Assembly: GCF_004345365.1 (NCBI RefSeq)
Contig: NZ_SLVF01000002.1
Coordinates: 1-64,000 of the forward strand
Reading direction: 5' to 3'
Origin: Kribbella sp. VKM Ac-2568
GTDB taxonomy: Bacteria; Actinomycetota; Actinomycetes; Propionibacteriales; Kribbellaceae
Length of the DNA: 64,000 nt
Below are positions 18,857 through 31,644 of this stretch, piece by piece (within the stretch, counting starts at the first letter, position 1; each line of letters opens with the position of its first letter). A program made the translations under genes and the position numbers. The notes under the pieces are model-generated. The model worked only from the letters and a program-made list of their open reading frames with translations. It was not told the DNA's origin and did not search any database.

Positions 18857-19048
18857 CTAAGAGAGCATGTGCGGGGCGTGGTCAGGCTCGTGTTCCCAGC
18901 GCAGCCGGCTCGAACCGAAGCCCGCGGCGTGGACGCCCTCGTGGCCGATCGGCCGACGGCAGTAGTAGTGCGGCGAATAGAGATCGCGGCAGGAATCCTG
19001 GTATCTGGTGTAGGCGAACTCGAGGTCGAGCCGGTTGTCACTGCTCAT
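18857..19048 (-). CDS. Small Cys/His-motif protein of unknown function
   Basis: The ATG at 19048 gives 63 residues. Cys20, Cys30, His36 and His40 form C-x9-C-x5-H-x3-H, ending in CRRPIGHEGVHAAG, which could bind zinc; similar GHxGxH motifs occur in other small actinobacterial proteins. The ribosome site is weak. Longer in-frame starts exist upstream to 19129, but the protein-like composition begins at MSSDNRLDLEF. It lies between the CapA-like and formaldehyde dehydrogenase genes. Function unknown. Confidence 0.55.
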   Translation of the reverse strand: MSSDNRLDLEFAYTRYQDSCRDLYSPHYYCRRPIGHEGVHAAGFGSSRLRWEHEPDHAPHMLS

Positions 19049-19146
19049 GAAAGTCGCTCTCGTGAAGATCTGCCCCCTCATCTGCAGTATGACCAGGCCA
19101 TGGTTACCACCGTATTTCGCCGCGGTCACGAGTAAATCTCCAGCGC

Positions 19147-19179
19147 GACGGGAGCCGGGCTGGTGGCCCCGCTCCCGTC
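19147..19179 (-). terminator. Terminator of the formaldehyde dehydrogenase gene
   Basis: GACGGGAGC (19147-19155) and GCTCCCGTC (19171-19179) pair perfectly, and inside them GGGC (19157-19160) pairs with GCCC (19166-19169), leaving a 5-nt loop. It starts 8 bp past the stop of the leftward gene. Confidence 0.75.
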
Positions 19180-19186
19180 CTGACGG

Positions 19187-20401
19187 CTACTTGATCAGTC
19201 CGTGCGGGTCGAGCACGTACTTCCGAGCCGCTCCCTTGTCGAAGTCCGCGTACCCCTGTGGCGCCTGGTCCAGCGGTATGACCGTGGCGTTCACGTTCTT
19301 CGCGATCTGCGTGCGGTCGTTCAGGATCGCCATCATCAACTGGCGGTTGTAGCGCATGACGGGGCATTGCCCAGTCGTGAACGCCAGGGACTTCGCCCAG
19401 CCGAGGCCGAGCCGAATCGACAGCGAACCGGTCTTCGCGGCATCGTCACTCGCGCCGGGGTCTCCGGTGACGTAGAGCCCGGGGATGCCGACCGCACCAC
19501 CGGCTCGCGTGACTTCCATGACCGTGTTGAGCACGGTCGCCGGCCGCTCCGACCCGGAGTCGCTGCCGTGGCCGTGGGCCTCGAAACCGACTGCGTCGAC
19601 GGCACAGTCGACCTCCGGTTCACCGAGGATCTGTTCGACCTGGTCCCTCGGTTCACCTGCCGCGACGTCGACCGTCTCGCAGCCGAAGCTACGGGCCTGC
19701 TCCAGCCGTTCCTTCTGCAGGTCGCTGACGATGACGACCGCGGCGCCCAGCAGGAATGCCGAGGTGGCCGCGGCAAGACCGACCGGACCGGCCCCGGCGA
19801 TGTAGACGGTGGAACCAGTCCCGACGCCGGCGGTGACGCAGCCGTGGTACCCGGTGGGGAAGATGTCCGACAACATCGCCAGGTCGCGGATCTTCGCGAG
19901 CGCCTGGTCCTTGTCCGGGAACTTCAGCAGATTCCAGTCGGCGTACGGCACCAGCGCGTACTCCGCCTGGCCGCCGACCCAGCCGCCCATGTCGACATAC
20001 CCGTACGCCGAACCCGGCCGGTCCGGGTTCACGTTCAGGCAGACGCCGGTCTTGCCCTCCTTGCAGTTGATGCATCGTCCACACGCGATGTTGAACGGGA
20101 CCGACACCAGGTCGCCGACCTTGATGAACTCGACGTCCCGGCCGACCTCCGCCACCTCACCGGTGATCTCATGGCCGAGAGCGAGTCCTGGTGGCGCCGT
20201 CGTCCGGCCGCGCACCATGTGCTGGTCGCTGCCGCAGATATTGCTGGCGACGACTTTGAGGATCGCCCCGTGCGGGACCTGCCGTCCCACGTTGGCGGGA
20301 TTGACCCCTGGACCGTCCTTGAGTTCCAGGCTCGGGTAGTCGATCGTCTCGACCGCCACGTCCCCTGGTCCCTTGTAGATAACTGCCCTGTTGGCTGGCA
20401 C
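19187..20401 (-). CDS. fdhA: Glutathione-independent formaldehyde dehydrogenase (zinc alcohol dehydrogenase family)
   Basis: The 404-residue protein matches the Pseudomonas putida-type formaldehyde dehydrogenase, an NAD+ enzyme oxidising formaldehyde to formate without glutathione. Catalytic zinc residues are Cys56 (NICGSDQHM), His77 (GHEITGEV) and Asp179 (SDIFPTGYHG). The structural zinc uses Cys107, Cys110, Cys113 and Cys121. The NAD site is GAGPVGLAAA at 203-212. The GTG start at 20401 has GAGGAG 8 bp upstream. No mycothiol-dependent formaldehyde enzyme is nearby. Confidence 0.92.
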   Translation of the reverse strand: MPANRAVIYKGPGDVAVETIDYPSLELKDGPGVNPANVGRQVPHGAILKVVASNICGSDQHMVRGRTTAPPGLALGHEITGEVAEVGRDVEFIKVGDLVSVPFNIACGRCINCKEGKTGVCLNVNPDRPGSAYGYVDMGGWVGGQAEYALVPYADWNLLKFPDKDQALAKIRDLAMLSDIFPTGYHGCVTAGVGTGSTVYIAGAGPVGLAAATSAFLLGAAVVIVSDLQKERLEQARSFGCETVDVAAGEPRDQVEQILGEPEVDCAVDAVGFEAHGHGSDSGSERPATVLNTVMEVTRAGGAVGIPGLYVTGDPGASDDAAKTGSLSIRLGLGWAKSLAFTTGQCPVMRYNRQLMMAILNDRTQIAKNVNATVIPLDQAPQGYADFDKGAARKYVLDPHGLIK

Positions 20402-20665
20402 GAGTAGTGCTCCTCTCCGCGGAAAGCTCCGTCGCTGAACGCTGTGGAGTCCTGCGATACGACCTGCTGCGATGTCCGATGGAGCAGCGGCATCACCAAC
20501 TCATACATCCGAGTTCGACAGGCCTCGCTGTTTCGATCGCGGACCGCGACCGCGCTGTGGTTGAGCGATGCGGTCATCGCCTGCCCCGTACCAGGTGAGT
20601 CCCCACCCGACAGCGAACCCCTGCGTTGCAAAGGTCGGCGCCGTTCCGAGGGATTGATCCCGACG

Positions 20666-21002
20666 CTAGTCCCCGTCCACCGACCCCGTCAACGCACCGT
20701 CGTTCGCTATCCGGGTGCCCGAAACCCCAACTGATACTGGCTCCTTCGGAGACGGACCCGCCTCGAAGATGCGCTGCCACCACAGCGTCGAACCCGAGGT
20801 ATGCGGGCCCCAGGAAGTCATGCAGAGGCGCTTGGTGAACCAGTCCCAGTACGCCGTTGAGCTCGGTGTCTTCGATCCGTACGTCGAGCGCCCAGCCGGG
20901 ATTGCCGAGTGTCGCGATCCTGATCCCTTCGGAGTGTTCCCAGTCACCGTCGCAGTGGATCGCAAACCAATCGATCAGGAACTCGAGGGCACCTGATGTC
21001 AT
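20666..21002 (-). pseudogene. Imm53-like immunity protein gene, probably frameshifted
   Basis: From the ATG at 21002 (GGGAG 7 bp upstream) the first 50 residues match the Imm53 family: ALEFLIDWF, then HCDGDWEHSEGIRIATLGNPGW. Beyond about base 20852 this frame loses coding character. A different minus frame then reads YWDWFTKRL and GPHTSGSTLWWQ with strongly GC-rich third positions to about 20770 and is open to 20666. The original frame is open to 20574. Imm53 proteins normally have about 100 residues and neutralise polymorphic toxins; no toxin gene is adjacent. A sequencing error could also explain the shift. Confidence 0.5.
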
Positions 21003-21026
21003 CGAGGAATCTCCCATGACTCAGCT

Positions 21027-21065
21027 TCGCTCCCTGACCCGCGCGGACTGAGGGTAAGGGAGCGA
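21027..21065 (-). terminator. Terminator of the LamG-domain gene
   Basis: TCGCTCCCT (21027-21035) pairs with AGGGAGCGA (21057-21065). One base in, ACCC (21037-21040) pairs with GGGT (21052-21055), closing an 11-nt loop. It begins 5 bp after the stop of the leftward LamG gene. Confidence 0.75.
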
Positions 21066-21069
21066 TGGG

Positions 21070-22896
21070 CTACGAGCCGCAGGCGTCTTGGCCTGGGTAG
21101 TCTTCGCAGAGTTTGAATGAGCCGGCTACTCCGGCGTACAGGCGGAGGTCGTCGAGGCGGCCGGTGAAGGACTTGCCTGTTGTGCGGGCGGCGCCGACCA
21201 CGGTGTTGCCGGCCCGGGGCGGGGTGGCCGTGTAGCGCTCGGACGAGCCGTCGGATGCGCGGAGGTCGACGGTCAGCCCCAGCTCGCCCGCGGGGTCGGA
21301 CGCGCTGGCCGGCTTGCCGTCGTAGGAGCCGGCGAGCAGGTGCCAGCCGGCCACCGACTCCCGGTCGACGGTCGCGATCGCCACCGTCTCGGCGGCAGAC
21401 GCTACGTCACCGCGGGCGAAGATCCACTGGCTGGTGAACTCGTCGACCGGCTTGTACTCCAGCCGCCAGGTGTCCTTCCCGGTCGTGCCCTGACGCGCGA
21501 TCACCATCGGCTTGGCCGGATCGCCGATCTTCACCCTGGCCGCGACCGTGAAGCTCGTGCTGCCGTCGACCACGGAACGGTTCAGCGTCAACGACTCACG
21601 CGACCGGCCGGTCAGCTCCAGCACCCGCCCGTACTCCGGATCGTCGACGAAAGCGCCGGCCGGGCTGCCGAAGCCCGCGAGGGTGAGATCCGCTCCGCGC
21701 ACTGCTTCCGCCGTCCGCCAGACGTGATCGGTGCCCTGGGCGGCGTCGTCCAACGGCCAGTACGCCGCGCCGCCGGATGCGATCCGGTCGTTGCCACTCG
21801 AGCCGATCCGGGGGTCGACGAGACCGGGGATCTCGTCGGCGACGAGCACGCGCTGCCAGAGGTTGATCTGGTCGAGCGAACCCGCGAACCAGCCGCTGAG
21901 CGCACCGGAGTACTTGCCCCGGCCGATCATCAGCGGACCGGCGGCCCGCCACGCGGGGGTCGTCGAGGAGGTCGTCGACTGCTGGAGCCGTCCGTTGACG
22001 AACAGCTGCAGCCGGCCGGTCGCGGCGTCGTACGTGCCGATCAGGTGAGCCCAGGCACCGTTGATCGGAGCTTCCTTGGAGGCTGCGCGGTACAGGGTCG
22101 GGTTCTTGGCGTCCGCGGAGCTGCGGGCGAAGACCCAGCGCCTGGCGGCCGCGTCGTAGAAGAGGGCGAAGGCGTTGCTGTCAGTACCGGTCACCGCGGC
22201 GACGACGCCCCGCTTGGTGCTGTTCGTCGGGCGCGCCCAAGCGGAGATGGTGAAGCTCTGGGACGTGTCGACCACCGCATCGCCGGCCTGCGCGAAGTCG
22301 TCCACGCCATCGAGCGCCACCGACCCGTTTACCCGGCCCTTGCCGTCGAATGCCGTGCCACCGCCGAGGTTGAGCGGATGCGTCAGGCCCGGGCCGTCTG
22401 CTGCCGTAATACCGGTGCCGTCGTCGAAGCCCCATGAACCGAGTGGTCCTGGCCGCGGCCCAACGTTGAACAGGAAGGACGCGGTCGTGCTGAACTGACC
22501 GAGCTCGTTGATGCTCTGAACGTCGAGCCTGTTCCAGCCCTGGTCCGGCGGCGCGAGCGTGATTGTGACGGTGTTCCCATCGATGGACTCGGCTCCCGTG
22601 CCGATGAAGCCGTACTGGTGCCGGACCACGTCGGGTGAGGTGGCGATGAAGGTGAAGGTGACCGACTCACCCAGTACTGCGGTCTCCGGGCAGACGGTCT
22701 GGTCGAGGCAGTTGGTGATCTCGGTGCCGTGGTAGGTCGCGGTGATCACCGGAGGCGTCGGCGGGACCGGCGGGTCGTCCAGCGTGGTCGCGGCGGCCTG
22801 GAGGCCAGTTGCTGTTGCGATTGCCAGCGCGACGGCTCCGATAGTTGCCGTTCGCCAATTCGACAGCCAAAGTCGCGGCGCTCCCCACCTGGTCAT
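21070..22896 (-). CDS. Secreted LamG-like jellyroll fold protein
   Basis: The 608-residue protein begins with a signal peptide (basic start, hydrophobic core about 17-34, cleavage near ATGLQAAA). Residues 48-145 look like an Ig-like or PKD-like beta domain. Two concanavalin/LamG-like domains follow: about 150-350 (LGSWGFDDGTG, LDGVDDFAQ, SFTISAWARP) and 385-590 (AYWPLDDAAQG, SFTVAARVK, FTGRLDDLRLYAG). These domains bind carbohydrate or protein ligands outside the cell. The C-terminus has a Cys pair (KLCEDYPGQDAC). Start ATG with GGGAGG nearby. It is alone between rmlB and the Imm53-like gene. Confidence 0.87.
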   Translation of the reverse strand: MTRWGAPRLWLSNWRTATIGAVALAIATATGLQAAATTLDDPPVPPTPPVITATYHGTEITNCLDQTVCPETAVLGESVTFTFIATSPDVVRHQYGFIGTGAESIDGNTVTITLAPPDQGWNRLDVQSINELGQFSTTASFLFNVGPRPGPLGSWGFDDGTGITAADGPGLTHPLNLGGGTAFDGKGRVNGSVALDGVDDFAQAGDAVVDTSQSFTISAWARPTNSTKRGVVAAVTGTDSNAFALFYDAAARRWVFARSSADAKNPTLYRAASKEAPINGAWAHLIGTYDAATGRLQLFVNGRLQQSTTSSTTPAWRAAGPLMIGRGKYSGALSGWFAGSLDQINLWQRVLVADEIPGLVDPRIGSSGNDRIASGGAAYWPLDDAAQGTDHVWRTAEAVRGADLTLAGFGSPAGAFVDDPEYGRVLELTGRSRESLTLNRSVVDGSTSFTVAARVKIGDPAKPMVIARQGTTGKDTWRLEYKPVDEFTSQWIFARGDVASAAETVAIATVDRESVAGWHLLAGSYDGKPASASDPAGELGLTVDLRASDGSSERYTATPPRAGNTVVGAARTTGKSFTGRLDDLRLYAGVAGSFKLCEDYPGQDACGS

Positions 22897-23029
22897 GCAG
22901 CCCTCCCGGACAGAGCCGTCCCAGGCTCCTGCAGCCGGGCGGCCGGATCATCCTTGGTCACCTGCGCGGGTGCGTCTAGAGAGATCCCAGAAGTTGCAGC
23001 AACGTGCAGAACCTGTAACGCCGAAAGAA

Positions 23030-24576
<1,547 letters not shown>

Positions 24577-24596
24577 CCTTCACGGGTCGCGATGTT

Positions 24597-24749
24597 TCAC
24601 GGGACCCGATGGAGGGTCAGCGCCGGGTTGGTGCCGACGCTCAGCGCGAAGAAGGCGCAAAGCTCGCGGACACGGCCGCCGATCAGCGGATCGCCCGGCC
24701 GCTGCTTGGCCACCCAGTCCAGGCCCGGCCACGAGGTCGACCAGCGCAT
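24597..24749 (-). CDS. Possible small protein of unknown function (50 aa)
   Basis: An ATG at 24749 is preceded at 8 bp by a G-rich ribosome-like site and an in-frame stop lies just upstream, so the frame is self-contained. It encodes 50 residues containing WPGLDWVAKQRPGDP, LIGGRVRELCAFFALSVG and TNPALTLHRVP. Third codon positions are almost all G or C, as in real genes here. No family is recognised. It fills most of the 322-bp space between the DUF402 gene and the antiporter gene; the rest of that space shows nothing else. Confidence 0.35.
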   Translation of the reverse strand: MRWSTSWPGLDWVAKQRPGDPLIGGRVRELCAFFALSVGTNPALTLHRVP

Positions 24750-24898
24750 CTATGACCCCCAGTGATCATGATGTTCCGGTGCGCACGCGCTGGACGACCT
24801 CGGTCCGGGAGAACAGATCACGCTCCCCACCCGTTCGCGGAGCCTGCGCTCCGCTGTGGGCGAACCAGGTCACGAGCGAGGTCGTCGCCTGCCAGACT

Positions 24899-26812
24899 GT
24901 GCCGGTGGATATCGCGATCGAGATCGTTGCCCTGGTTGCCGTGGTCGCGGCCGGTGCGGCGCTCGCCCGGCGGATCGGGATCTCGGCTCCCCTGCTCCTG
25001 GTCGTCGTCGGCATCGGGTTCTCGTACCTGCCGTTCGTACCGCGGGTCGAGCTCTCCCACGAGGTCGTGCTGGTCGGGTTCCTGCCCCCACTGCTGTACT
25101 CGGCGGCGATCAAGACCAGCCTGGTCGACTTCTCCAAGCACCGCCGGTCGATCGGCCTGCTGTCCGTCGGCCTGGTCGCCTTCACCACCGTCGGCGTCGG
25201 CCTGGTCGCCTACTGGTTGTTCAACGTGGGCGCCGAGGCCGATGGTCAGGAACGGCTCCCGCTCTGGGCCGCCTTCGCGATCGGCGCCGTCGTCGCTCCC
25301 CCGGACGCGGTCGCGGCCACGGCGATCGCGAAAAAGGTCGGACTCCCCCGCCGGGTGGTGACGATCCTCGAGGGCGAGAGCCTGGTGAACGACGCGACCG
25401 CGCTGGTCTGCCTGCGGACCGCGCTCGCGGCCGCCGCGGTGACGCCCACGGTCCTGGAGGTCGGTCTCGACTTCCTCCGCGCGGCCGGCGGCGGCGTACT
25501 GGTCGGCTTCCTCGTCGCGATCGTGCTGGCCAAGATCCGCAAACGATTCACTGATCCGGTGCTCGACACCACGCTCAGCATGACCGCTCCGTTCATCGCG
25601 TACGTCGCGGCCGAGAACCACTACGTGCATGCATCCGGGGTGCTCGCGGTCGTGGTGACCGGCCTGATCCTCGGGCACAAGGCGCCGATCATCCAGTCGG
25701 CCGCCTCCCGGATCTCCGAGCGGACCAACTGGCGCACCATCCAGTTCCTGCTCGAGAACGCCGTGTTCCTGCTGATCGGGCTGCAGACCCGCTGGATCCT
25801 GGACGATGTCTCGAGGAGCCCGTTGTCGGCCGGGACCATCGCGCTCGCCACCATCGGGGTCTTCCTGGCGGTCGTGCTGCTCCGGCCGATCTGGGTCTTC
25901 CCGACGACCTACCTGTCCCGGCGGATCCTCGGCCGGTCCCGGCCCGGACCGGTGAGCTGGCAGAGCCTGGCGATCATCTCCTGGGCCGGGATGCGCGGCG
26001 TGGTCACCCTGGCGGCCGTGTTCATCCTTCCGGTGGACACGCCGCACCGTGAGGTTCTCGTCTTCATCGCCCTGATCGTCACCGCCGGGACGCTGCTGCT
26101 GCAGGGTTCGACGCTGCCCTGGCTGGTCCGCGTGATGCGGCTGCCGGGCCCCGATCCCGCCGAGGACGCGCTCCAGGAGGCGGCGGTCCTGCAGGGCGCG
26201 CACAAGGCGGGCGAGGAGGAACTCGACCGGATCGCCCGGCCGGACGACCCACCAGAGGTGATCGACCTGCTCCGGCAGCGCGGTGAGGCCCGCGCCCTGG
26301 CGGCCTGGGAGCGGCTGGGACGGCCCGAGACGGAGTACGAAACGCCCAGTGAGGCTTATCGTCGGCTCAGGACCGCGATGCTGCAGGCTGAGCGGGAACA
26401 CATCCTGAAGGTCCGGGACGAGGGCCTCGTCGCCGACGAGGTGTTGCAACGGGCCCAGATCGCACTCGACATCGAGGAGTCCATCTTGGACCGGGCAGAG
26501 GCCGACGACGTCGGCGGACAGTCAGAGGACCTTCGCGTACCGCCGTCGCCGGCCGGCGCCTGCGAGCACTTGGAGAAGGCACCGATGGTGCTGACCCCCA
26601 ACACGCCCGAGGGCTGCGAGGAGTGCCTCGTCGACGGCAGCACCTGGGTACACCTGCGGCTGTGTCTGGGGTGCGGCCACGTCGGCTGCTGTGACTCCTC
26701 GCAGGGGCGCCACGCCAGCAAGCACTTCTCCAGCGCCCAGCACCCGGTGATGCGGAGCTTCGAGCCGGGTGAGAACTGGCGCTGGTGCTTCGTGGACGAG
26801 AAGCTCGGCTGA
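24899..26812 (+). CDS. CPA1-type Na+/H+ antiporter with C-terminal UBP zinc finger
   Basis: The 637-residue protein has about 12 membrane segments of a CPA1 cation/proton antiporter in residues 1-420, including VVAPPDAVAATAIAKK and the LEGESLVNDATAL motif with its conserved acidic pair, then SWAGMRGVVTLA. A charged helical linker (about 430-550) leads to a UBP-type zinc finger from about 555, with CEECLVDG, CLGCGHVGCC, and HASKH-x5-HP. This finger is usually a ubiquitin-binding domain in eukaryotes; its role here is unknown. Start GTG at 24899 or 24905, both without a clear ribosome site. The HIT gene start overlaps the stop by one base. Confidence 0.87.
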   Translation: MPVDIAIEIVALVAVVAAGAALARRIGISAPLLLVVVGIGFSYLPFVPRVELSHEVVLVGFLPPLLYSAAIKTSLVDFSKHRRSIGLLSVGLVAFTTVGVGLVAYWLFNVGAEADGQERLPLWAAFAIGAVVAPPDAVAATAIAKKVGLPRRVVTILEGESLVNDATALVCLRTALAAAAVTPTVLEVGLDFLRAAGGGVLVGFLVAIVLAKIRKRFTDPVLDTTLSMTAPFIAYVAAENHYVHASGVLAVVVTGLILGHKAPIIQSAASRISERTNWRTIQFLLENAVFLLIGLQTRWILDDVSRSPLSAGTIALATIGVFLAVVLLRPIWVFPTTYLSRRILGRSRPGPVSWQSLAIISWAGMRGVVTLAAVFILPVDTPHREVLVFIALIVTAGTLLLQGSTLPWLVRVMRLPGPDPAEDALQEAAVLQGAHKAGEEELDRIARPDDPPEVIDLLRQRGEARALAAWERLGRPETEYETPSEAYRRLRTAMLQAEREHILKVRDEGLVADEVLQRAQIALDIEESILDRAEADDVGGQSEDLRVPPSPAGACEHLEKAPMVLTPNTPEGCEECLVDGSTWVHLRLCLGCGHVGCCDSSQGRHASKHFSSAQHPVMRSFEPGENWRWCFVDEKLG

Positions 26813-27228
26813 TGGCGGACTGCCTGTTCTGCTCGATCATCGCCGGCTCCACGCCCGCCCACATCGTGCTGGACACCCCCGAGGTGGTCGGCTTCCTGGA
26901 CATCCGCCCGGTGTTCAAGGGCCACACCCTGCTGGTGCCGCGCGAGCACATCGCGACGATGGTGGAGATGCCCGACGAGCTCACTGTGCCGCTGTTCGGC
27001 GCCGCCCGCTCGATCGCGGCCGCGGTCCGTACGGCGTACTCCGCGCAGGGGTCGTTCGTCGCCGTGAACAACGTGGTCTCGCAGTCCGTACCGCACCTGC
27101 ACGTCCACGTCGTACCGCGGACCAAGGGCGACGGCCTGCGCGGCTTCTTCTGGCCCCGCACCAAGTACGCCGACGACGCCGAGGCCGCGGAGTACGCGAC
27201 GAAACTCCGCCAGGCACTGGAGGCGTAG
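26812..27228 (+). CDS. HIT family nucleotide-binding protein
   Basis: The 138-residue protein has the histidine triad HLHVHVVP with His95, His97 and His99; His97 is the expected nucleophile. HIT proteins hydrolyse nucleoside phosphoramidates or dinucleoside polyphosphates. An N-terminal CLFC (4-7) with His residues fits the zinc-binding HINT type. The ATG at 26812 shares one base with the antiporter stop (TGATG), so translation is coupled. It ends 4 bp from the convergent HEAT-repeat gene. Confidence 0.92.
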   Translation: MADCLFCSIIAGSTPAHIVLDTPEVVGFLDIRPVFKGHTLLVPREHIATMVEMPDELTVPLFGAARSIAAAVRTAYSAQGSFVAVNNVVSQSVPHLHVHVVPRTKGDGLRGFFWPRTKYADDAEAAEYATKLRQALEA

Positions 27229-27232
27229 CTCC

Positions 27233-27790
27233 TCAGGTCACCGGGCGGTCCAGGCGGGTCTCCAGTCGCTGGAGGGCACGCTCGACGGCGGCCCGGACCG
27301 CCTGGTCGGGGTCGTCCTGCAGCTCGACCACAGCCTCCGCATGCTCGAACTCGCCGGCCGCGCCGATCGCGCGTACTGCGGCCGCGCGGACGCGAGGCAG
27401 TTCGTGGTCGAGCATCGGCAGGAGTGAGTCGACCAGCTGGCCGAGCTCGCGTTGTGCGGTGATGCGGGCGACGTGTTCGCGGACTCGCCACGCCGGGTCG
27501 CCGGCCGCCACGAGCAACGCGTCGACCACGTCGTCGCGCCAGACGTAAAGGAAGGCCCGAGCAGCCCAGACGCGGACCCAGTAGAAGTTGACCGGGTCGA
27601 GCGACGCCCAGCCGCCGGCCGACGGCCCCGTGATCCACTTCAGCTTCGGCAGCAGCGGCCCGAACGCCTCCTCCGGCGAAACCTCGGTCGTCAGCAGTGC
27701 GACACACCAGTCGATCACCTCGTCGGTCCCGTGCTTCGCGCACGAACCGCGGATCACCTCCCGCGGATGCTCCCGTTCCTGGACGGCCAT
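27233..27790 (-). CDS. HEAT-repeat domain protein
   Basis: The 185-residue protein is largely helical with two or three HEAT-like units in residues 75-175: WAARAFLYVW, WRVREHVARI, LPRVRAAAVRAIG and QAVRAAVERAL. Such repeats mediate protein contacts and often occur beside enzymes they assist, but no partner is evident here. No signal peptide. The start ATG at 27790 lies 60 bp from the TSUP gene stop on the same strand. Confidence 0.8.
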   Translation of the reverse strand: MAVQEREHPREVIRGSCAKHGTDEVIDWCVALLTTEVSPEEAFGPLLPKLKWITGPSAGGWASLDPVNFYWVRVWAARAFLYVWRDDVVDALLVAAGDPAWRVREHVARITAQRELGQLVDSLLPMLDHELPRVRAAAVRAIGAAGEFEHAEAVVELQDDPDQAVRAAVERALQRLETRLDRPVT

Positions 27791-27850
27791 AGCTCAGTAA
27801 AGCGCGCCGGTCCGACAGTTTCCCAACCCCGGCCGAGGGAAGCGGGCCGC

Positions 27851-28567
27851 TCAGGCGATCGACCGGATGATCACGACGATCGAGGAGAGCGCGGCGAGGA
27901 GCAGCACCGCCTGGCGGAGCCGGGGGCCGTGCAGGCGCCGTTGCAGAGGAACCGCCAGCGCGAAGCCGATCGCCAGGCCCGGGATGAGCGACGCGCCGTA
28001 CAGGAGTTGGTGGTGCGTGAGCTGCCCGCCGACGGCCAGCGCGGAAAGAGACACGATCGAGCCGACGAGGAAGAACGCGGCCAGGGTCGCCCGCAGGCGC
28101 GGCCCTTGCTCATGCTGCAGCACCAGCGCGGCAGGCGGCCCGCCGATCGACGCCGCCGTACCGGACACCCCGGCGACGGCTCCCGCCACGATCAAGCCTC
28201 GCCGACTCGGCCGCAGCTTGAGGCGCCAAGCAGTGAGAGCCACGGCCCCCAGCACAACCACCCCGACAACAGCTCCGATGGCCCGGGCCGGCACCCAGGC
28301 GAGCACGAGTACACCGAGCGGAGTGGTCGCGACCCGGGCACTCGTCAGCCAGCCGGCCTGACGCCACGCGACGTGCCGCCACTCGTGCGCCAGCGTCATG
28401 GAAGGCATCACCATGCCCAGCACGAGCATGGCTCCCGGCATCAGCGTCGGGTCGAGCAAGGCCACCACCGGCGCCGCCACCAGCGACAGCCCGAGCCCGA
28501 GCGTCCCCTGGACCATCGCGGCCACAATGACAGCGAAGCCGCCCAGCAGCAGGATGTGTAGATCCAT
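27851..28567 (-). CDS. Sulfite exporter TauE/SafE (TSUP) family permease
   Basis: The 238-residue protein is hydrophobic throughout, with about seven or eight membrane segments in two similar halves: an N-terminal half starting near GTLGLGLSLVAAPVVALLDP and a second near GVSGTAASIGGPPAALVLQH. These match the TSUP family, which exports or imports sulfur compounds and small organic anions. No substrate can be assigned. It lies 60 bp downstream of aconitase on the same strand, separated by a hairpin. Confidence 0.85.
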   Translation of the reverse strand: MDLHILLLGGFAVIVAAMVQGTLGLGLSLVAAPVVALLDPTLMPGAMLVLGMVMPSMTLAHEWRHVAWRQAGWLTSARVATTPLGVLVLAWVPARAIGAVVGVVVLGAVALTAWRLKLRPSRRGLIVAGAVAGVSGTAASIGGPPAALVLQHEQGPRLRATLAAFFLVGSIVSLSALAVGGQLTHHQLLYGASLIPGLAIGFALAVPLQRRLHGPRLRQAVLLLAALSSIVVIIRSIA

Positions 28568-28596
28568 GCTGCGGGCGGCCTCTCCGTCGGTATCAG

Positions 28597-28620
28597 CCTG
28601 TACGACGTACGCCGTACAGG
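28597..28620 (-). terminator. Hairpin after aconitase gene
   Basis: CCTGTACG (28597-28604) and CGTACAGG (28613-28620) are a perfect 8-bp stem with an 8-nt loop. It begins 8 bp past the acnA stop on the minus strand, so it probably ends that transcript before the TSUP gene. Confidence 0.6.
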
Positions 28621-28627
28621 GGCAGGG

Positions 28628-31402
<2,775 letters not shown>

Positions 31403-31503
31403 CAACCTGCTCCTCTATCCGGTCCTGTTCGCTGAAGCCATCCTGCCGAGCCGCCGGCCCGGCCGGGAGATCAGGCTGCCCTAACCTCCCGCCCCGCAAA
31501 GTC

Positions 31504-31531
31504 TCTCGACATCAAGATACACGACATCGAG
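31504..31531. promoter_or_regulatory. Possible operator upstream of acnA
   Basis: TCTCGACATCAAGA at 31504-31517 is an inverted repeat with one mismatch. CGACATC recurs at 31522-31528, 15 bp from the first copy, followed by GAG. The position is about 100 bp upstream of the acnA start, in the divergent space before the MFS gene. Confidence 0.4.
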
Positions 31532-31644
31532 TCATCACGTCGCACCAGGTTCACCGCATCACGCCCGCGTACTCCCGGCAACCCGCCACACCCGCCGAAT
31601 TCGGTTGCCGGTGTACGGCGCGGGCTGCTGGACTGCTGGCCACC

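Noticed and set aside
31403..31405. TTG codon as the acnA start
   Set aside because: The ATG directly after it has better spacing to GAGGAG and is the usual start.
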